Assembly: GCA_026710325.1 (NCBI GenBank)
Contig: JAPORH010000144.1
Span: 1-52,663, forward strand
Length of the DNA: 52,663 bases
Source of the DNA: Litoreibacter sp.
GTDB taxonomy: Bacteria > Pseudomonadota > Alphaproteobacteria > Rhodobacterales > Rhodobacteraceae
Direction: 5' to 3'
Below the pieces are notes generated by a model. It was not told the DNA's origin. It saw only the letters and a list, made by a program, of their open reading frames with translations, and did not search any database. Shown here piece after piece: positions 1 to 8,754 of the stretch (position 1 is the first letter of the stretch; each line of letters begins with the position of its first letter). The position numbers were made by a program, and so were the translations under genes.

Positions 1-2
1 CG

Positions 3-1387
3 GGCGCTTTCAAGCCCAAAATCGAAGGCTATTTCGCCGTGAGTCGTGTACCGTGGTGATGGCCGGTCAAGTTGGGCCGGATGGTCATGGCGGCAGGCCA
101 CACCCCACGGATCTGTTCTACGCCGATGTTGACGGGCAATGGGCCTTGGCACGTGACGAGGAAGGCGAAATCTTCGTCGCGAACCCTCAGCTGCCCAGTG
201 ATCGTATCGAGATGCAGATCGGGCGGATCGATTTTTCCGACCACCGCAAAGACGACCAAAGCGCTGAGCTTCAGAAATTAAGCGCATATTTCGACAAAAA
301 TCACCATTGGCGCAACGGGTTACACGAGGATCTTCGGAACGGCTATTGGGACAGAAAACACCTCCAGGTCGAACGGGATGGCCTGCTGAATATTGTTGGT
401 GCGCAGGGCCTAAGCAAGGGCGGGCATCACGATATAGGGGAGGAAAAACCATGGCTTTTCGGGGCTGATTTTGGCTCCTACAAGGCAGCAGATTACCGAG
501 ATTTTCGCAACAAGGCGGTCTTTGCCATCAACTTCGGCAGCCACAAGCAAAGGATCGAGCAGCCAAACAATGCCCTGCGGGCGACCCTGGCGCAGCCTTG
601 GTACACGGTGGCCGCTGGTTGGGGCGCGCGCCCTGCATGGAGGCTGCATCACATGGCATTGGGCGGAACCATCGGTGAGGCGCATATGCGCACGGTCAAT
701 AACGGAGAAGCCGCGTCCCCCTACCGTGAAAGCATGGAGTATTTCCCGACTGGTCTCTATCTTTGGCGCAACCCTATTTGGGTAAATCTTCTAGGCGATC
801 CGACGTTGCGCGCCTTTATGTTTGCACCCCCTCGGGCAGCCGAGTTGGTCAGACAAGGGAACACTGCGGACCTCAGCTGGGCGGCCTCCCCCGACACATC
901 GGTCCGCGGATATGAGGTCTATCGCGCCTCAAGCGATGCCGCCTTTGAAAGCATCGCATCCCTTGATGCGAACATATTGACATACACAGATGAAAACGCG
1001 CCACCAGACGCGCGATACATGATCCGCGCCAAAGGGTTGAAAGAGGTCCCTGCCGGGTCGTTTTTCACGTTGTCGCAAGGCGTTTTTGCTATAGCCGACG
1101 CCACGGTGGTGACGGCGCCTGATATCGAACTTGAGGGCACCGGGGGCAGTGGCATTCCGCTGCCGCTGGTGCAAACCGACGCCGACACCACGCTCATGCA
1201 AGCGCCGATTTCAGACGGCGCGCATGGGCTGGTGACATTTGAAGATGGTCGCTGGGTTTACACCCCGAATGAGGGGTTCACCGGCAAGGACGTCATACGC
1301 TACACCAGCTCAGACCATTTTACGACTGCGGAAGGCAAGATCACCTTGCGCATCACGCCGCCCTCTCAACAAGAAACATCTCAGTAA
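3..1387 (+). pseudogene. Secreted gingipain-like/FN3/cadherin-like protein, 3' part, frame broken near base 50
   Basis: The gene enters from the left edge. Bases 3 to about 53 read in frame 3 as a protein-like stretch (KIEGYFAVSRVP) that stops at TGA 57-59. From GTG 53 the next frame continues sensibly (VVMAGQVGPDGHGGRPHP) for 444 codons. The join matches large exported proteins I recall with a 'GRVP...PDGH...HPTDLYYADLDG' core and a 'LLGDPTLR' end, which resemble C25/gingipain-fold proteins. The order is core (to about residue 265), a fibronectin III-like segment (about 270-360, 'VRGYEVYRAS'), then a cadherin-like/Big_9 module ('YTPNEGFTGKDVIRY', about 395-435). A likely role is cell-surface or secreted, possibly proteolytic, but no catalytic residues can be assigned. 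The single-base frame change is either a sequencing error or a real lesion. The stop overlaps the convergent neighbour by 7 bp. Confidence 0.55.
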
Positions 1388-1983
1388 GAGACGTGCATCG
1401 CGCCGACAAAGCGCAAACCATCTCGTAGCCGCATCCGCGTTTCCGGCGTCAAACCATTGGAAAGCGAAAAGTTTGGAACGCGAAGCTGCAGCACGTTTTG
1501 AACAAGCGTGTCGCCGGCGAGTGTCAGGTTGAAAAATCCGACCCGCCCCGTTCCGGGCCGCGTCCGGCTTTCAGTGCAAAAGACGGCAAAGACGAGCGCA
1601 TTCTCAGGCGGCGGGGTGGCAAATTGCACCGCGCCATCGTCGCAATCGCCTAGTGCCCGCGAAATCTCTCCGTTGGCGTAGAGACGCAGATCGCCGAACA
1701 AAGGCCGCTCAGCCCGGATCGCGTAGTGCTGAGACCAGTCGCTGAAGCTTTCGCCTTTCGGGATACTGAACCAACGAAAGAAATCATGGCCATTTTCGGC
1801 ACGCCCTTGTTCACGCGCGATTTCGCTTTGCGCCTCAACCGAGCCTTCGCTCACCCAAGGGGGCGCCTTGACCGAGCTGACTACTGTTAGCGTGTCGAGC
1901 ACCATCGGCGGCACGTCTTTTGCCACGGCGCAGAAGCCCCAGGACATGAAACAAGCAAGACAGATGGCCAGCAAGTGCGGCAC
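1381..1983 (-). CDS. Exported hypothetical protein
   Basis: A 200-residue protein with a hydrophobic N-terminus (LLAICLACFMSWGFCAVA) ending in an AxA-like signal peptidase site near residue 21, so it is probably periplasmic. The body holds a 'LFGDLRLYANGEI' and 'RVGFFNLTLAGDTLVQNVLQLRVP' pattern of beta strands, with two cysteines (CDD, FCTES) that could form a disulfide. I do not recognise the family. The start is a GTG preceded by AGGAAAC; the first in-frame ATG (1947) would cut the signal peptide, so GTG is preferred. It converges on the upstream secreted-protein gene with a 7-bp overlap of coding ends. Confidence 0.6.
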   Translation of the reverse strand: MPHLLAICLACFMSWGFCAVAKDVPPMVLDTLTVVSSVKAPPWVSEGSVEAQSEIAREQGRAENGHDFFRWFSIPKGESFSDWSQHYAIRAERPLFGDLRLYANGEISRALGDCDDGAVQFATPPPENALVFAVFCTESRTRPGTGRVGFFNLTLAGDTLVQNVLQLRVPNFSLSNGLTPETRMRLRDGLRFVGAMHVSY

Positions 1984-2047
1984 AGAGTTTCCTCACGCGC
2001 GGGATTGAAACTACGCTGCAGCCTAAAGGAGGAGTTTTAAGAGTTCG

Positions 2048-2080
2048 AAAAAACCAAGCCGACGAGGCGGGTCTTTGGTT
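2048..2080 (-). terminator. Probable rho-independent terminator after yciB
   Basis: Read on the minus strand, an imperfect hairpin (AACCAAAGACCCG ... CGGCTTGGTT) is followed by a run of six T. It begins 18 bases past the yciB stop and would end the ftsY-EamA-yciB transcript. Confidence 0.45.
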
Positions 2081-2097
2081 AACCAGTAAAGCTGGGG

Positions 2098-2715
2098 TTA
2101 AGCCTCATTTTCGGGCTCGTCCGCATATTTCTGAAACAGCCAACTCTGGCTCATGAAAAACACAAACAAGGCTGCGGGAAAGCCAAAGGTTTCGATCTTG
2201 ACCCAGGTATCCGTGCTCATCGTGCGCCAAATGATTTCATTGGCGACTGCGAGTGTCGCAAAAGCCGCTGTGAGGCGCTTGGTGAAGATCATCCAGCCTT
2301 CGTTGGTGAGCGGCAGGAAGTCATCCATGATGTACTCGAGCCAGCTTTTCTTAAGCAAAAGGCCGATTCCAAGGACAGTTGCGAAAAACCCATAGACAAT
2401 TGTCGTCTTGATTTTAAAGAACTTTTCGTCATTGAACCAAACCGTGAGCCCGCCAAAAAAGATCACTAGAACCGCCGTCATCACCTGCATACGGCTGATC
2501 TTGCCGGTCAGCTTCCAAAGGATCGCGATAGAGGCCAAGAGCACCGGGACGAAGGCGGCAGTGACCACGATGAAGCCGTCATATTCGGTGCCACCGAATT
2601 CATAGACCTCATCCTTAAGCCGCGTATAGGCGATGAAAAAGAGCAGCACCGGACCCAAATCGAGCGCCAGCTTGAGCCCTTGGGAGATTTGTTTCTCGTC
2701 GCTTTTCTCAGCCAT
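2098..2715 (-). CDS. yciB: YciB/IspZ-type inner-membrane septation protein
   Basis: A 205-residue polytopic membrane protein with five or six hydrophobic segments, and the typical YciB opening 'LKLALDLGPVLLFFIAY' and internal 'WFNDEKFFKIKTTIVYGFF'. The family sits in the inner membrane and is linked to septum formation and envelope maintenance; the biochemical activity is unknown. Length fits (E. coli YciB is about 180). The start lies 3 bp after the stop of the EamA transporter gene, so the two are almost certainly cotranscribed, together with ftsY further upstream. The acidic C-terminus (ADEPENEA) is longer than in E. coli. Confidence 0.88.
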   Translation of the reverse strand: MAEKSDEKQISQGLKLALDLGPVLLFFIAYTRLKDEVYEFGGTEYDGFIVVTAAFVPVLLASIAILWKLTGKISRMQVMTAVLVIFFGGLTVWFNDEKFFKIKTTIVYGFFATVLGIGLLLKKSWLEYIMDDFLPLTNEGWMIFTKRLTAAFATLAVANEIIWRTMSTDTWVKIETFGFPAALFVFFMSQSWLFQKYADEPENEA

Positions 2716-2718
2716 GTT

Positions 2719-3624
2719 CTACCCTGCAAATTCCACAACCACCGCGCCCGCAGCAATCAAAGCCATTAACACCAGCCGACGCGGCCCGACCTTTTCGCCC
2801 AAGACCAGCCAGCCGATCAAGGCCGCGAAAACGGTCGACGTTTCGCGCAGTACCGCAGCCTCCCCCACCTTGTCGAGCCTTGTCGCCACCATGATGGAGC
2901 CGAAGCTGAAAAAGGCCACAAAACCACCAATGACGCCGCGCGTCATCAACGGGCCAATTGCCGGCCGGTCGGGGTTCCTCAGCCACATATAGCCCGCGAC
3001 CCATGGCATGAAAAACAACCCGTCGATAAAGAAAAACCACGCAAGAAAGGTAAACGGGTCCGCCGTCGCGCGGATACCGTAGGCGTCATAGGTGGTGTAA
3101 AGCGCCACAAAGAGACCTGTGGCCACCGCGAGCCAGAGGGCAGGCACCAGCGTGGCGCGATCGACCGTGATTGTGCGCAGGTTGTAGAGCGCAAGCCCGT
3201 AGATGCCAGCGAGCAAGATGCCCACGCCCAGCCACTGCCCCACGCTGAATGTCTCCCCAAAGATCAGATACGCCCCGATGACCGCGAAAAGCGGGCCGGT
3301 GCCGCGCACCACGGGGTAGACGACCGTGTAGGCCCCCTTGGTATAGGCGAAGCCTTGCAGGATTTTGTAACCCACATGGATGAGATAGACGCCTGCAAAG
3401 ATCGGCCACATATGCGGCTCCGGCCAGGGGACGACAAAAAGCGCGAAGGGCGCGGCCATCACCCCGTAGCTCAGATCAATCGCGCCGCGCGACATCCAGG
3501 GGTCGTGGCGCCCTTTTTGAAGTGCGCCGAAGAGCGCATGGAGAAAAGCCGCGAGCAGCGCCAGCGCAAGGGCAAGGTTTTTGCCTTGGGCGGTGCCTTC
3601 GAGGGAAATGAGCCAGTCGCTCAT
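2719..3624 (-). CDS. EamA/DMT-family permease
   Basis: A 301-residue membrane protein with about ten hydrophobic segments arranged as two EamA repeats, the layout of drug/metabolite transporters. Recognisable family pieces are 'GAYTVVYPVVRGTGPLFAVIGAYLIFGE' split over two helices in the first half and 'VLRETSTVFAALIGWLVLGEKVGPRR' in the second; the E in 'LGE' is the usual conserved acidic residue. The substrate cannot be read from the sequence. It sits between ftsY and yciB, 3 bp from yciB, in what looks like a conserved Rhodobacteraceae trio. About 120 bases separate it from ftsY and hold a dispersed repeat. Confidence 0.85.
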   Translation of the reverse strand: MSDWLISLEGTAQGKNLALALALLAAFLHALFGALQKGRHDPWMSRGAIDLSYGVMAAPFALFVVPWPEPHMWPIFAGVYLIHVGYKILQGFAYTKGAYTVVYPVVRGTGPLFAVIGAYLIFGETFSVGQWLGVGILLAGIYGLALYNLRTITVDRATLVPALWLAVATGLFVALYTTYDAYGIRATADPFTFLAWFFFIDGLFFMPWVAGYMWLRNPDRPAIGPLMTRGVIGGFVAFFSFGSIMVATRLDKVGEAAVLRETSTVFAALIGWLVLGEKVGPRRLVLMALIAAGAVVVEFAG

Positions 3625-3661
3625 GTGTCGGCCTTTGGTGCGTGTGAGCGCCCGGCCCTCC

Positions 3662-3688
3662 GGGGGGGATATTTTTGAAGCAATGAAG
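3662..3688. repeat. Dispersed intergenic repeat, copy 1
   Basis: A G-run followed by GGGATATTTT-N2-AAGCAATGAAG between the EamA and ftsY genes. A second copy at 11686-11709 differs by two bases over 23. From memory, similar 'GGGATATTT...ATGAAG' intergenic elements are common in Rhodobacteraceae. Function unknown. Confidence 0.6.
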
Positions 3689-3745
3689 GGGGCGTGTCTG
3701 CACCTCGTTGCAGGAGGCGCGTTAAGCTTGATGGCAGGTTGTGCG

Positions 3746-5407
3746 TCACTCCGCCGAGATACCTGTCAGGGCTTGGGCGAATTCTTCCGGGTCAAATGCG
3801 GCGAGATCGTCGATCTGTTCCCCCACCCCGATGGCGTGGATTGGAAGGCCGAACTTGTCCGCAAGCGCAACCAGCACCCCGCCTTTGGCGGTCCCATCAA
3901 GTTTGGTCATGACCAGCCCCGAGACATCAGATATGTTTTGGAACACCTCCACTTGATTGAGTGCGTTCTGCCCTGTCGTCGCGTCGAGCACGAGAAGCGT
4001 ATTATGCGGGGCGGTGTCGTCCTTTTTGCGGATCACACGGACGATCTTAGCAAGCTCTTCCATCAGGTCGGCGCGGTTTTGCAGCCGGCCCGCCGTATCG
4101 ATCATCAAAAGATCAGCACCGTCTTCCTCCGCCTTGGTCATGGCGTCGAAGGCCAGGCTGGCCGGATCAGAGCCTTCGGGCGCAGTCAGTACGGGCACGC
4201 CTGCGCGCTCGCCCCAGACCTGTAGTTGTTCGACCGCAGCTGCGCGGAACGTATCCCCCGCTGCAATCACCACCTTCTTGCCAGCGGCGCGGAATTGGGA
4301 GGCGAGCTTGCCGATCGTCGTCGTTTTTCCCGACCCGTTGACGCCTACAACCAACACCACCTGCGGGCGTTTGGGGTAGAGCGGCATGGGCTTGGCAACA
4401 GGCTCCATGATATTTGCGATCTCGGAAGCCAAGAGCTCCTTGATTTCCTGTGTCGAGAGCTTCTTGCCAAAGCGCCCTTCGGCCATGTTGGCGGTCACCC
4501 GAAGGGCGGTATTTACGCCCATATCGGAGGCGATAAGCAGCTCCTCCAGCGCCTCCAGCATGTCATCGTCGAGCTCGCGCCGGACGACAGTACGGGCCTC
4601 TTTCCGGCCTATCAAGCGACCAAAGAGGCCTGGCTTTTGTCCGGATTCGGTCTCAGCTTCGTCATCAGCGAGCAGAGCGCTCGCAGCGGGGGCGTTCATT
4701 GCGGCAACTGCGCTCGCCTTTGCGTCCGCTAGCGCTTTTTCTTCAGCTGCTTTTGCGGCTTCTGCTTCTTTGGCGGCCTGTGCTGCGGCCGCAGCGGCGG
4801 CCTCTCTTTGGCGTTCAGCGTCTTCTTCTGCTTGTCGCGCAGCTTCCGCGCGGGCTGCGGCCTCACGCTCACGCTCTTTGCGGGCCTCTTCTTCCACTTC
4901 GCGCTGCTTGCGGGCTTTTTCTTCTGCCTCGAGTCGCACGGCTTCAGCGGCTATGCGCGCCGCTTCTTGCGCTTGTGCGTCTTCAAGCGCGCGCCGCTCT
5001 GCTTCCTCAGCAGCACGTCGCGCTTCAACGCGGGCGGCTTCTTCAACTGCGCGGCGTTCCGCCTCTCGCGCGGCTTCTTCCGCCGCAAGGCGGGCTGCTT
5101 CTTCAGCGGCCGCGCGCTCTGCTGCTTCTGCCGCGCGCTGCGCCTCTTCCAATGCCGCAGCTTCGGCCGCTTGACGCTTCGCTTCACGCGCAGCGGCTTC
5201 CGCACGCGCTTGTGCTTCGGAGGCATCTCGTGCGGCTGCTTCCTGAGCCTCTTGCTGGCGCTGCGCCTCAGCCAGGCGTGCGGCTTCCTCGGCCGCACTA
5301 TCGACGGTTTCTTCGACACCCCCATCCGCGACGATCGCATCCAATCCCTCATCAAGCTTGGAGGAGGATTTGAACAGTTTGGACTTGAGCTTGTTAAAGA
5401 AGGACAT
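3746..5407 (-). CDS. ftsY: Signal recognition particle receptor FtsY
   Basis: SRP receptor GTPase that docks SRP-ribosome complexes at the inner membrane. The C-terminal NG domain shows all G motifs: P-loop GVNGSGKTTTIGKLA, DTFRAAAVEQLQVW, DTAGR and TKLDGTAKGG, ending in 'GEQIDDLAAFDPEEFAQAL'. The ATG at 5407 (MSFFNKLKSKLF, a basic amphipathic lipid-binding helix) is a better start than the upstream in-frame codon at 5479. Residues about 35-240 form an Ala/Glu/Arg-rich A domain, much longer than the E. coli one and predicted as a continuous charged helix. First gene of the ftsY-EamA-yciB block. The repetitive A domain produces long meaningless ORFs on the opposite strand. Confidence 0.96.
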   Translation of the reverse strand: MSFFNKLKSKLFKSSSKLDEGLDAIVADGGVEETVDSAAEEAARLAEAQRQQEAQEAAARDASEAQARAEAAAREAKRQAAEAAALEEAQRAAEAAERAAAEEAARLAAEEAAREAERRAVEEAARVEARRAAEEAERRALEDAQAQEAARIAAEAVRLEAEEKARKQREVEEEARKEREREAAARAEAARQAEEDAERQREAAAAAAAQAAKEAEAAKAAEEKALADAKASAVAAMNAPAASALLADDEAETESGQKPGLFGRLIGRKEARTVVRRELDDDMLEALEELLIASDMGVNTALRVTANMAEGRFGKKLSTQEIKELLASEIANIMEPVAKPMPLYPKRPQVVLVVGVNGSGKTTTIGKLASQFRAAGKKVVIAAGDTFRAAAVEQLQVWGERAGVPVLTAPEGSDPASLAFDAMTKAEEDGADLLMIDTAGRLQNRADLMEELAKIVRVIRKKDDTAPHNTLLVLDATTGQNALNQVEVFQNISDVSGLVMTKLDGTAKGGVLVALADKFGLPIHAIGVGEQIDDLAAFDPEEFAQALTGISAE

Positions 5408-5561
5408 GCGCGGGCACCGGTCTTGATTGCCTTTCCCACCTAATACGTCGCGCGCGGCGTGAAAAGGCAGGACGGCCATCTTTGTTATCCAGCTACGACG
5501 CTCTGGACTTGGACGGCATCAAAAGGCAGTTTGCCGCCACGGCAGTTGGAAGGGTGCGAGA

Positions 5562-6407
5562 GTGGCGGTAAATGTGCGGCAGGTTGGTCCCGAAGATGAA
5601 GCCCATGCGGCAGATTTCTTCGACGCAGGCTGGGGCGAGCACTTGCCCTCGGCGCTGCAAAAAATTCTGATTGGCCTGACCCGAAAGACGCCGCTTCAAA
5701 GGGGCCGTATGCGGCATAAGATGACCAATCTTATCACCGGCATGGGGCGGCCCATTGATATCACCTTTCGGGGGCTGCGCTTTCGGATCGAGGGGCGCAA
5801 CAACCTGATCGAGTATGGGCTTCTGACCCGGCCCAGCTACAACGGAGCGGAGCTTGATTTTTTGTGCGAAGGCCTGCGAGACGGCGATGTGGCGCTGGAT
5901 ATTGGGTGCAACATTGGCCTCTATTCCATGCATATGGCGCGCGCGGTTGGGGCAACGGGTAAGGTTGTCTCTATCGACGCCAACCCGCAGATGATCAAGC
6001 ATCTGAACTTCCACGCCCAAGCCAATGAATTTGAACACATTCACGCTGTCTTTAGTGCCGTCGGCGATAGCGTCGGCCAAGTGGATTTGTTGATCCGCAG
6101 CGACGATGTGGCCATTGTACGGGTGGAAGAAAGCGACGCGGGAGTGACACCAATGCGGCCCTTGGCCGATATCGTGCGAGAGGCCGGGCTTGAGCAGGTC
6201 GACGCGCTGAAAATCGACATCGAGGGGCATGAGGACAAAGCGCTGGTGCCCTATTTCAGCGAGATGCCGGAGGCGTTTTGGCCCGACCGTATAGTGATCG
6301 AGTATCTGGCCCCGGATGACTACCCAGGCTGCGCGCAAGCGTTTCGTGAGCGCGGCTACAAGCTTGTCGGACGCACCAAGAGCAATTCGATGTATTTGCG
6401 CGGCTAA
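5562..6407 (+). CDS. FkbM-family SAM-dependent methyltransferase
   Basis: A 281-residue protein with the FkbM layout. SAM motif I is LDIGCNIGLYSMHMAR (about residues 110-125), followed by the acidic 'VVSIDANPQM', then 'VDALKIDIEGHEDKAL' (KIDIEG is the family signature). FkbM proteins O-methylate sugars or other small molecules; the substrate here is unknown. GTG start at 5562 preceded by GGAAGGG. It stands alone: divergent from ftsY and convergent with the NuoEF-like gene, overlapping its end by 4 bp. No glycosyltransferases or polysaccharide genes are near, so context gives no substrate. Confidence 0.85.
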   Translation: MAVNVRQVGPEDEAHAADFFDAGWGEHLPSALQKILIGLTRKTPLQRGRMRHKMTNLITGMGRPIDITFRGLRFRIEGRNNLIEYGLLTRPSYNGAELDFLCEGLRDGDVALDIGCNIGLYSMHMARAVGATGKVVSIDANPQMIKHLNFHAQANEFEHIHAVFSAVGDSVGQVDLLIRSDDVAIVRVEESDAGVTPMRPLADIVREAGLEQVDALKIDIEGHEDKALVPYFSEMPEAFWPDRIVIEYLAPDDYPGCAQAFRERGYKLVGRTKSNSMYLRG

Positions 6408-8101
6408 ATTTCGTCGCCGAAATGCTTCATCACCAACCGGATCGGGTTGGGTGCTGCTTGGCCGAGCCCGCAGATGGAGGCGTCTGACATGGCGGTGCAC
6501 AGGTCCTCCAACAGCGGCTGGTCCCAGCTTTCTTTTTCCATCAGTTTGACCGCCTTCTCGCAGCCCACACGGCAAGGCGTGCATTGCCCGCAGCTCTCAT
6601 CTTCGAAAAACCGCAGCATGTTGAGCGCGGCGGCTTTGGCGCTGTCTTTGTCGGACAGGACCACAACAGCGGCAGACCCGATGAAGCTGCCAAGTGGCTG
6701 CAATGTATCAAAGTCGAGCGGTACATCGTTGATTGTGCTAGGTAAAAGCCCGGAGGACGGGCCGCCCGGCTGGTAGGCTTTGAAGACATGGCCTTCCGCC
6801 ATCCCGCCAGCAGCCTCAATGATATCGGTGATGGTCGAGCCTGCGGGCAACAGGTAGACACCGGGGTTCGCGACGCGGCCCGAGACCGAATAGCTGCGCA
6901 GACCCGTACGTCCGTTTTTCTCGGTCGCGTTCAGCACTTCTGGGCCTTCGCGGCAAATGCGGGCGATCCAGTGCAGGGTTTCAACGTTATGCACCAGTGT
7001 CGGGCGACCGAAGATGCCCACTTGGGCCACGTAAGGCGGACGGTGGCGCGGCTCTCCCCGCTTACCCTCGATGCTTTCGATCATGGCGCTCTCTTCGCCG
7101 CAGATATAAGCGCCCGCGCCGCGGCGCAGGTCGACATAGCCGGGCTCTATCAGCCCTGCCTTTTCCAGCGCGGCAATTTCGGTCGCAAGGATATGCAGCA
7201 CGGCCGGGTATTCGTCGCGCATGTAAAGGAAGACCTTTTCCGCCTCCACGGCCCAAGCGGCGATCAGCATGCCTTCGAGGAAAAGATGCGGTGTGCGTTC
7301 TAGGTAGTAGCGGTCCTTGAAGGTGCCCGGTTCGCCTTCATCGCCATTCACGGCAAGGTAGCGTGGGCCTTCATTGCCGCGCACGAAGCCCCATTTGGTG
7401 CCTGATGGGAAACCGGCGCCACCAAGGCCGCGCAGCCCGCTTTCCTTGATTTGGGCTTGTACCGCCTCCCAATCGCCGTTTGTGCGCAGGTTGGTCAGGG
7501 CGTCATAGCCGCCGTCTGCGCGGTAGGCGTCGAGCGCTTGATAGTCAGGGATCACCGGATGGGTGTGGCCTTCGGCAATCGCCTCTTTCACCTTTTCGAC
7601 CGTTGCGTGGTCGATATGGGCATGGCCGAGCTCTAGCGTGGGCGCGGTATCGCAGCGGCCCATGCAAGGCGCGCGGAGCACGCGGACTTCAGACGCATCT
7701 AGCCCGTCTTCGAGCGCGGCTTTCAGTTGTTGCGCGCCCGCGAGTTCGCAGGACAGCGAGTCGCAAACACGGATCGTTAGCGCTGGCGGCGGGGTGTCGC
7801 CTTCTTTCACGATATCGAAATGGGCGTAGAAGCTGGCAACTTCGTAGATTTCTGCTTGAGAAAGGCGCATTTCCTCTGCCAGTGCGCGAAGATGCGCGGC
7901 AGACAGGCAGCGGTATTTGTCCTGGATAAGGTGCAGAAACTCGATCAGTAGGTCGCGGCGGCGCGGACGGTCGCCCAGAATGGTTTTGACCTCCTCCCAC
8001 GCTTGATCTTCAAGCTGGCGGCCTTTGGGCGTGTGGCGTCCCTTACCGCGCCCGGATTTCCAAACGCCTTTTTTGTCGTCCGAATTCTGATCCAATGCCA
8101 T
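6404..8101 (-). CDS. Fused NuoE-NuoF-type NAD(H) diaphorase (formate dehydrogenase beta-like)
   Basis: A fusion of a thioredoxin-fold 2Fe-2S domain (NuoE/FdsG/HoxE type) to a flavoprotein domain (NuoF/FdsB type). Counting from the longer TTG start at 8128, the 2Fe-2S cysteines are C122, C127, C155 and C159; the FMN/NAD region is GLGGAGFPSGTKW and NGDEGEPGTFKDR; the 4Fe-4S ligands are C513, C516, C519 and C553. All ligands are present, so it should pass electrons between NAD(H) and a partner oxidoreductase. The ATG at 8101 is preferred over TTG 8128. In formate dehydrogenases and hydrogenases such subunits lie beside a molybdopterin or NiFe subunit; none is adjacent here, and both neighbours are on the plus strand. 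Complex I NuoF is normally unfused. Confidence 0.85.
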   Translation of the reverse strand: MALDQNSDDKKGVWKSGRGKGRHTPKGRQLEDQAWEEVKTILGDRPRRRDLLIEFLHLIQDKYRCLSAAHLRALAEEMRLSQAEIYEVASFYAHFDIVKEGDTPPPALTIRVCDSLSCELAGAQQLKAALEDGLDASEVRVLRAPCMGRCDTAPTLELGHAHIDHATVEKVKEAIAEGHTHPVIPDYQALDAYRADGGYDALTNLRTNGDWEAVQAQIKESGLRGLGGAGFPSGTKWGFVRGNEGPRYLAVNGDEGEPGTFKDRYYLERTPHLFLEGMLIAAWAVEAEKVFLYMRDEYPAVLHILATEIAALEKAGLIEPGYVDLRRGAGAYICGEESAMIESIEGKRGEPRHRPPYVAQVGIFGRPTLVHNVETLHWIARICREGPEVLNATEKNGRTGLRSYSVSGRVANPGVYLLPAGSTITDIIEAAGGMAEGHVFKAYQPGGPSSGLLPSTINDVPLDFDTLQPLGSFIGSAAVVVLSDKDSAKAAALNMLRFFEDESCGQCTPCRVGCEKAVKLMEKESWDQPLLEDLCTAMSDASICGLGQAAPNPIRLVMKHFGDEI

Positions 8102-8291
8102 GGCCACACGCTCCCCGTCGGTTTTCAAAGGTGATTATCCTTGGTGTACCACCGCGCACCATCGCAAATGCGACCAAATTCCGAGGCTTCGCGCAAGCAC
8201 CCCGCGGCGGTACGGCGCAGGCACGCCTATAGGAAACCAAGGCGCGTTTTGTGACTTTCCAACTCGGGTACAGTTTGCGATGGTTTGCATT

Positions 8292-8738
8292 ATGCGACGT
8301 TTATTTTTCCTGGTCTTTCTTATGCCCGCCTTTGCCTTCGCGCAGGAGGGCAGCAAAAACTCCCAAGCGGAGGAACGTATCCTGAGCGCGGCTGAGTTTG
8401 AGGCCTATACCGCCGGGACCACCTTGTTTTTCAATCGCGGCGGGCGGCCCTACGGGGCCGAAGAATACTTGCCCGACCGCAAGGTCATTTGGACCTTCCT
8501 TGATGGCACTTGCGAACGCGGCGCGTGGTTCAACGAGGAAGAACAAATTTGTTTTGTCTATGAAAGTGACAGTGCCTCGCAATGCTGGCATTTTCTGGAA
8601 GCGGGCGGCCAGAAGCGCGCCCGCATCATAGGCGACCCGCCGGAAAGAGATTTATATGTTGTCGGCCAAAATACCCAGCCACTGAGCTGTCCCGGTCCCG
8701 GTGTGGGGGTAAGCTACACCCCGGTCATCGGGAACTAG
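8292..8738 (+). CDS. Exported hypothetical protein
   Basis: A 148-residue protein starting MRRLFFLVFLMPAFAFA, a clear signal peptide with AFA-Q cleavage near residue 17. An in-frame ATG at 8280 is an alternative start. The mature part includes 'SAAEFEAYTAGTTLFFNRGG', 'WTFLDGTCERGAWF', 'QICFVYE' and 'QCWHFLE', with four cysteines that could make two disulfides. I recall similar small periplasmic proteins in Rhodobacteraceae without known function. Single gene between the divergent NuoEF-like gene and convergent xseA. Confidence 0.75.
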   Translation: MRRLFFLVFLMPAFAFAQEGSKNSQAEERILSAAEFEAYTAGTTLFFNRGGRPYGAEEYLPDRKVIWTFLDGTCERGAWFNEEEQICFVYESDSASQCWHFLEAGGQKRARIIGDPPERDLYVVGQNTQPLSCPGPGVGVSYTPVIGN

Positions 8739-8754
8739 GAACGGGCTCCTTTCC

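Noticed and set aside
4386-5443. Long open frames on the plus strand across ftsY
   Set aside because: They are mirror images of the Ala/Glu/Arg-rich A domain (Ser/Ala-, Leu/Pro- and Phe/Arg-rich composition) without motifs; ftsY explains this DNA.
5493-6584. 363-codon minus-strand frame opposite the FkbM gene
   Set aside because: No domain match; the plus-strand FkbM motifs (DIGCNIG, KIDIEG) show which strand is coding.
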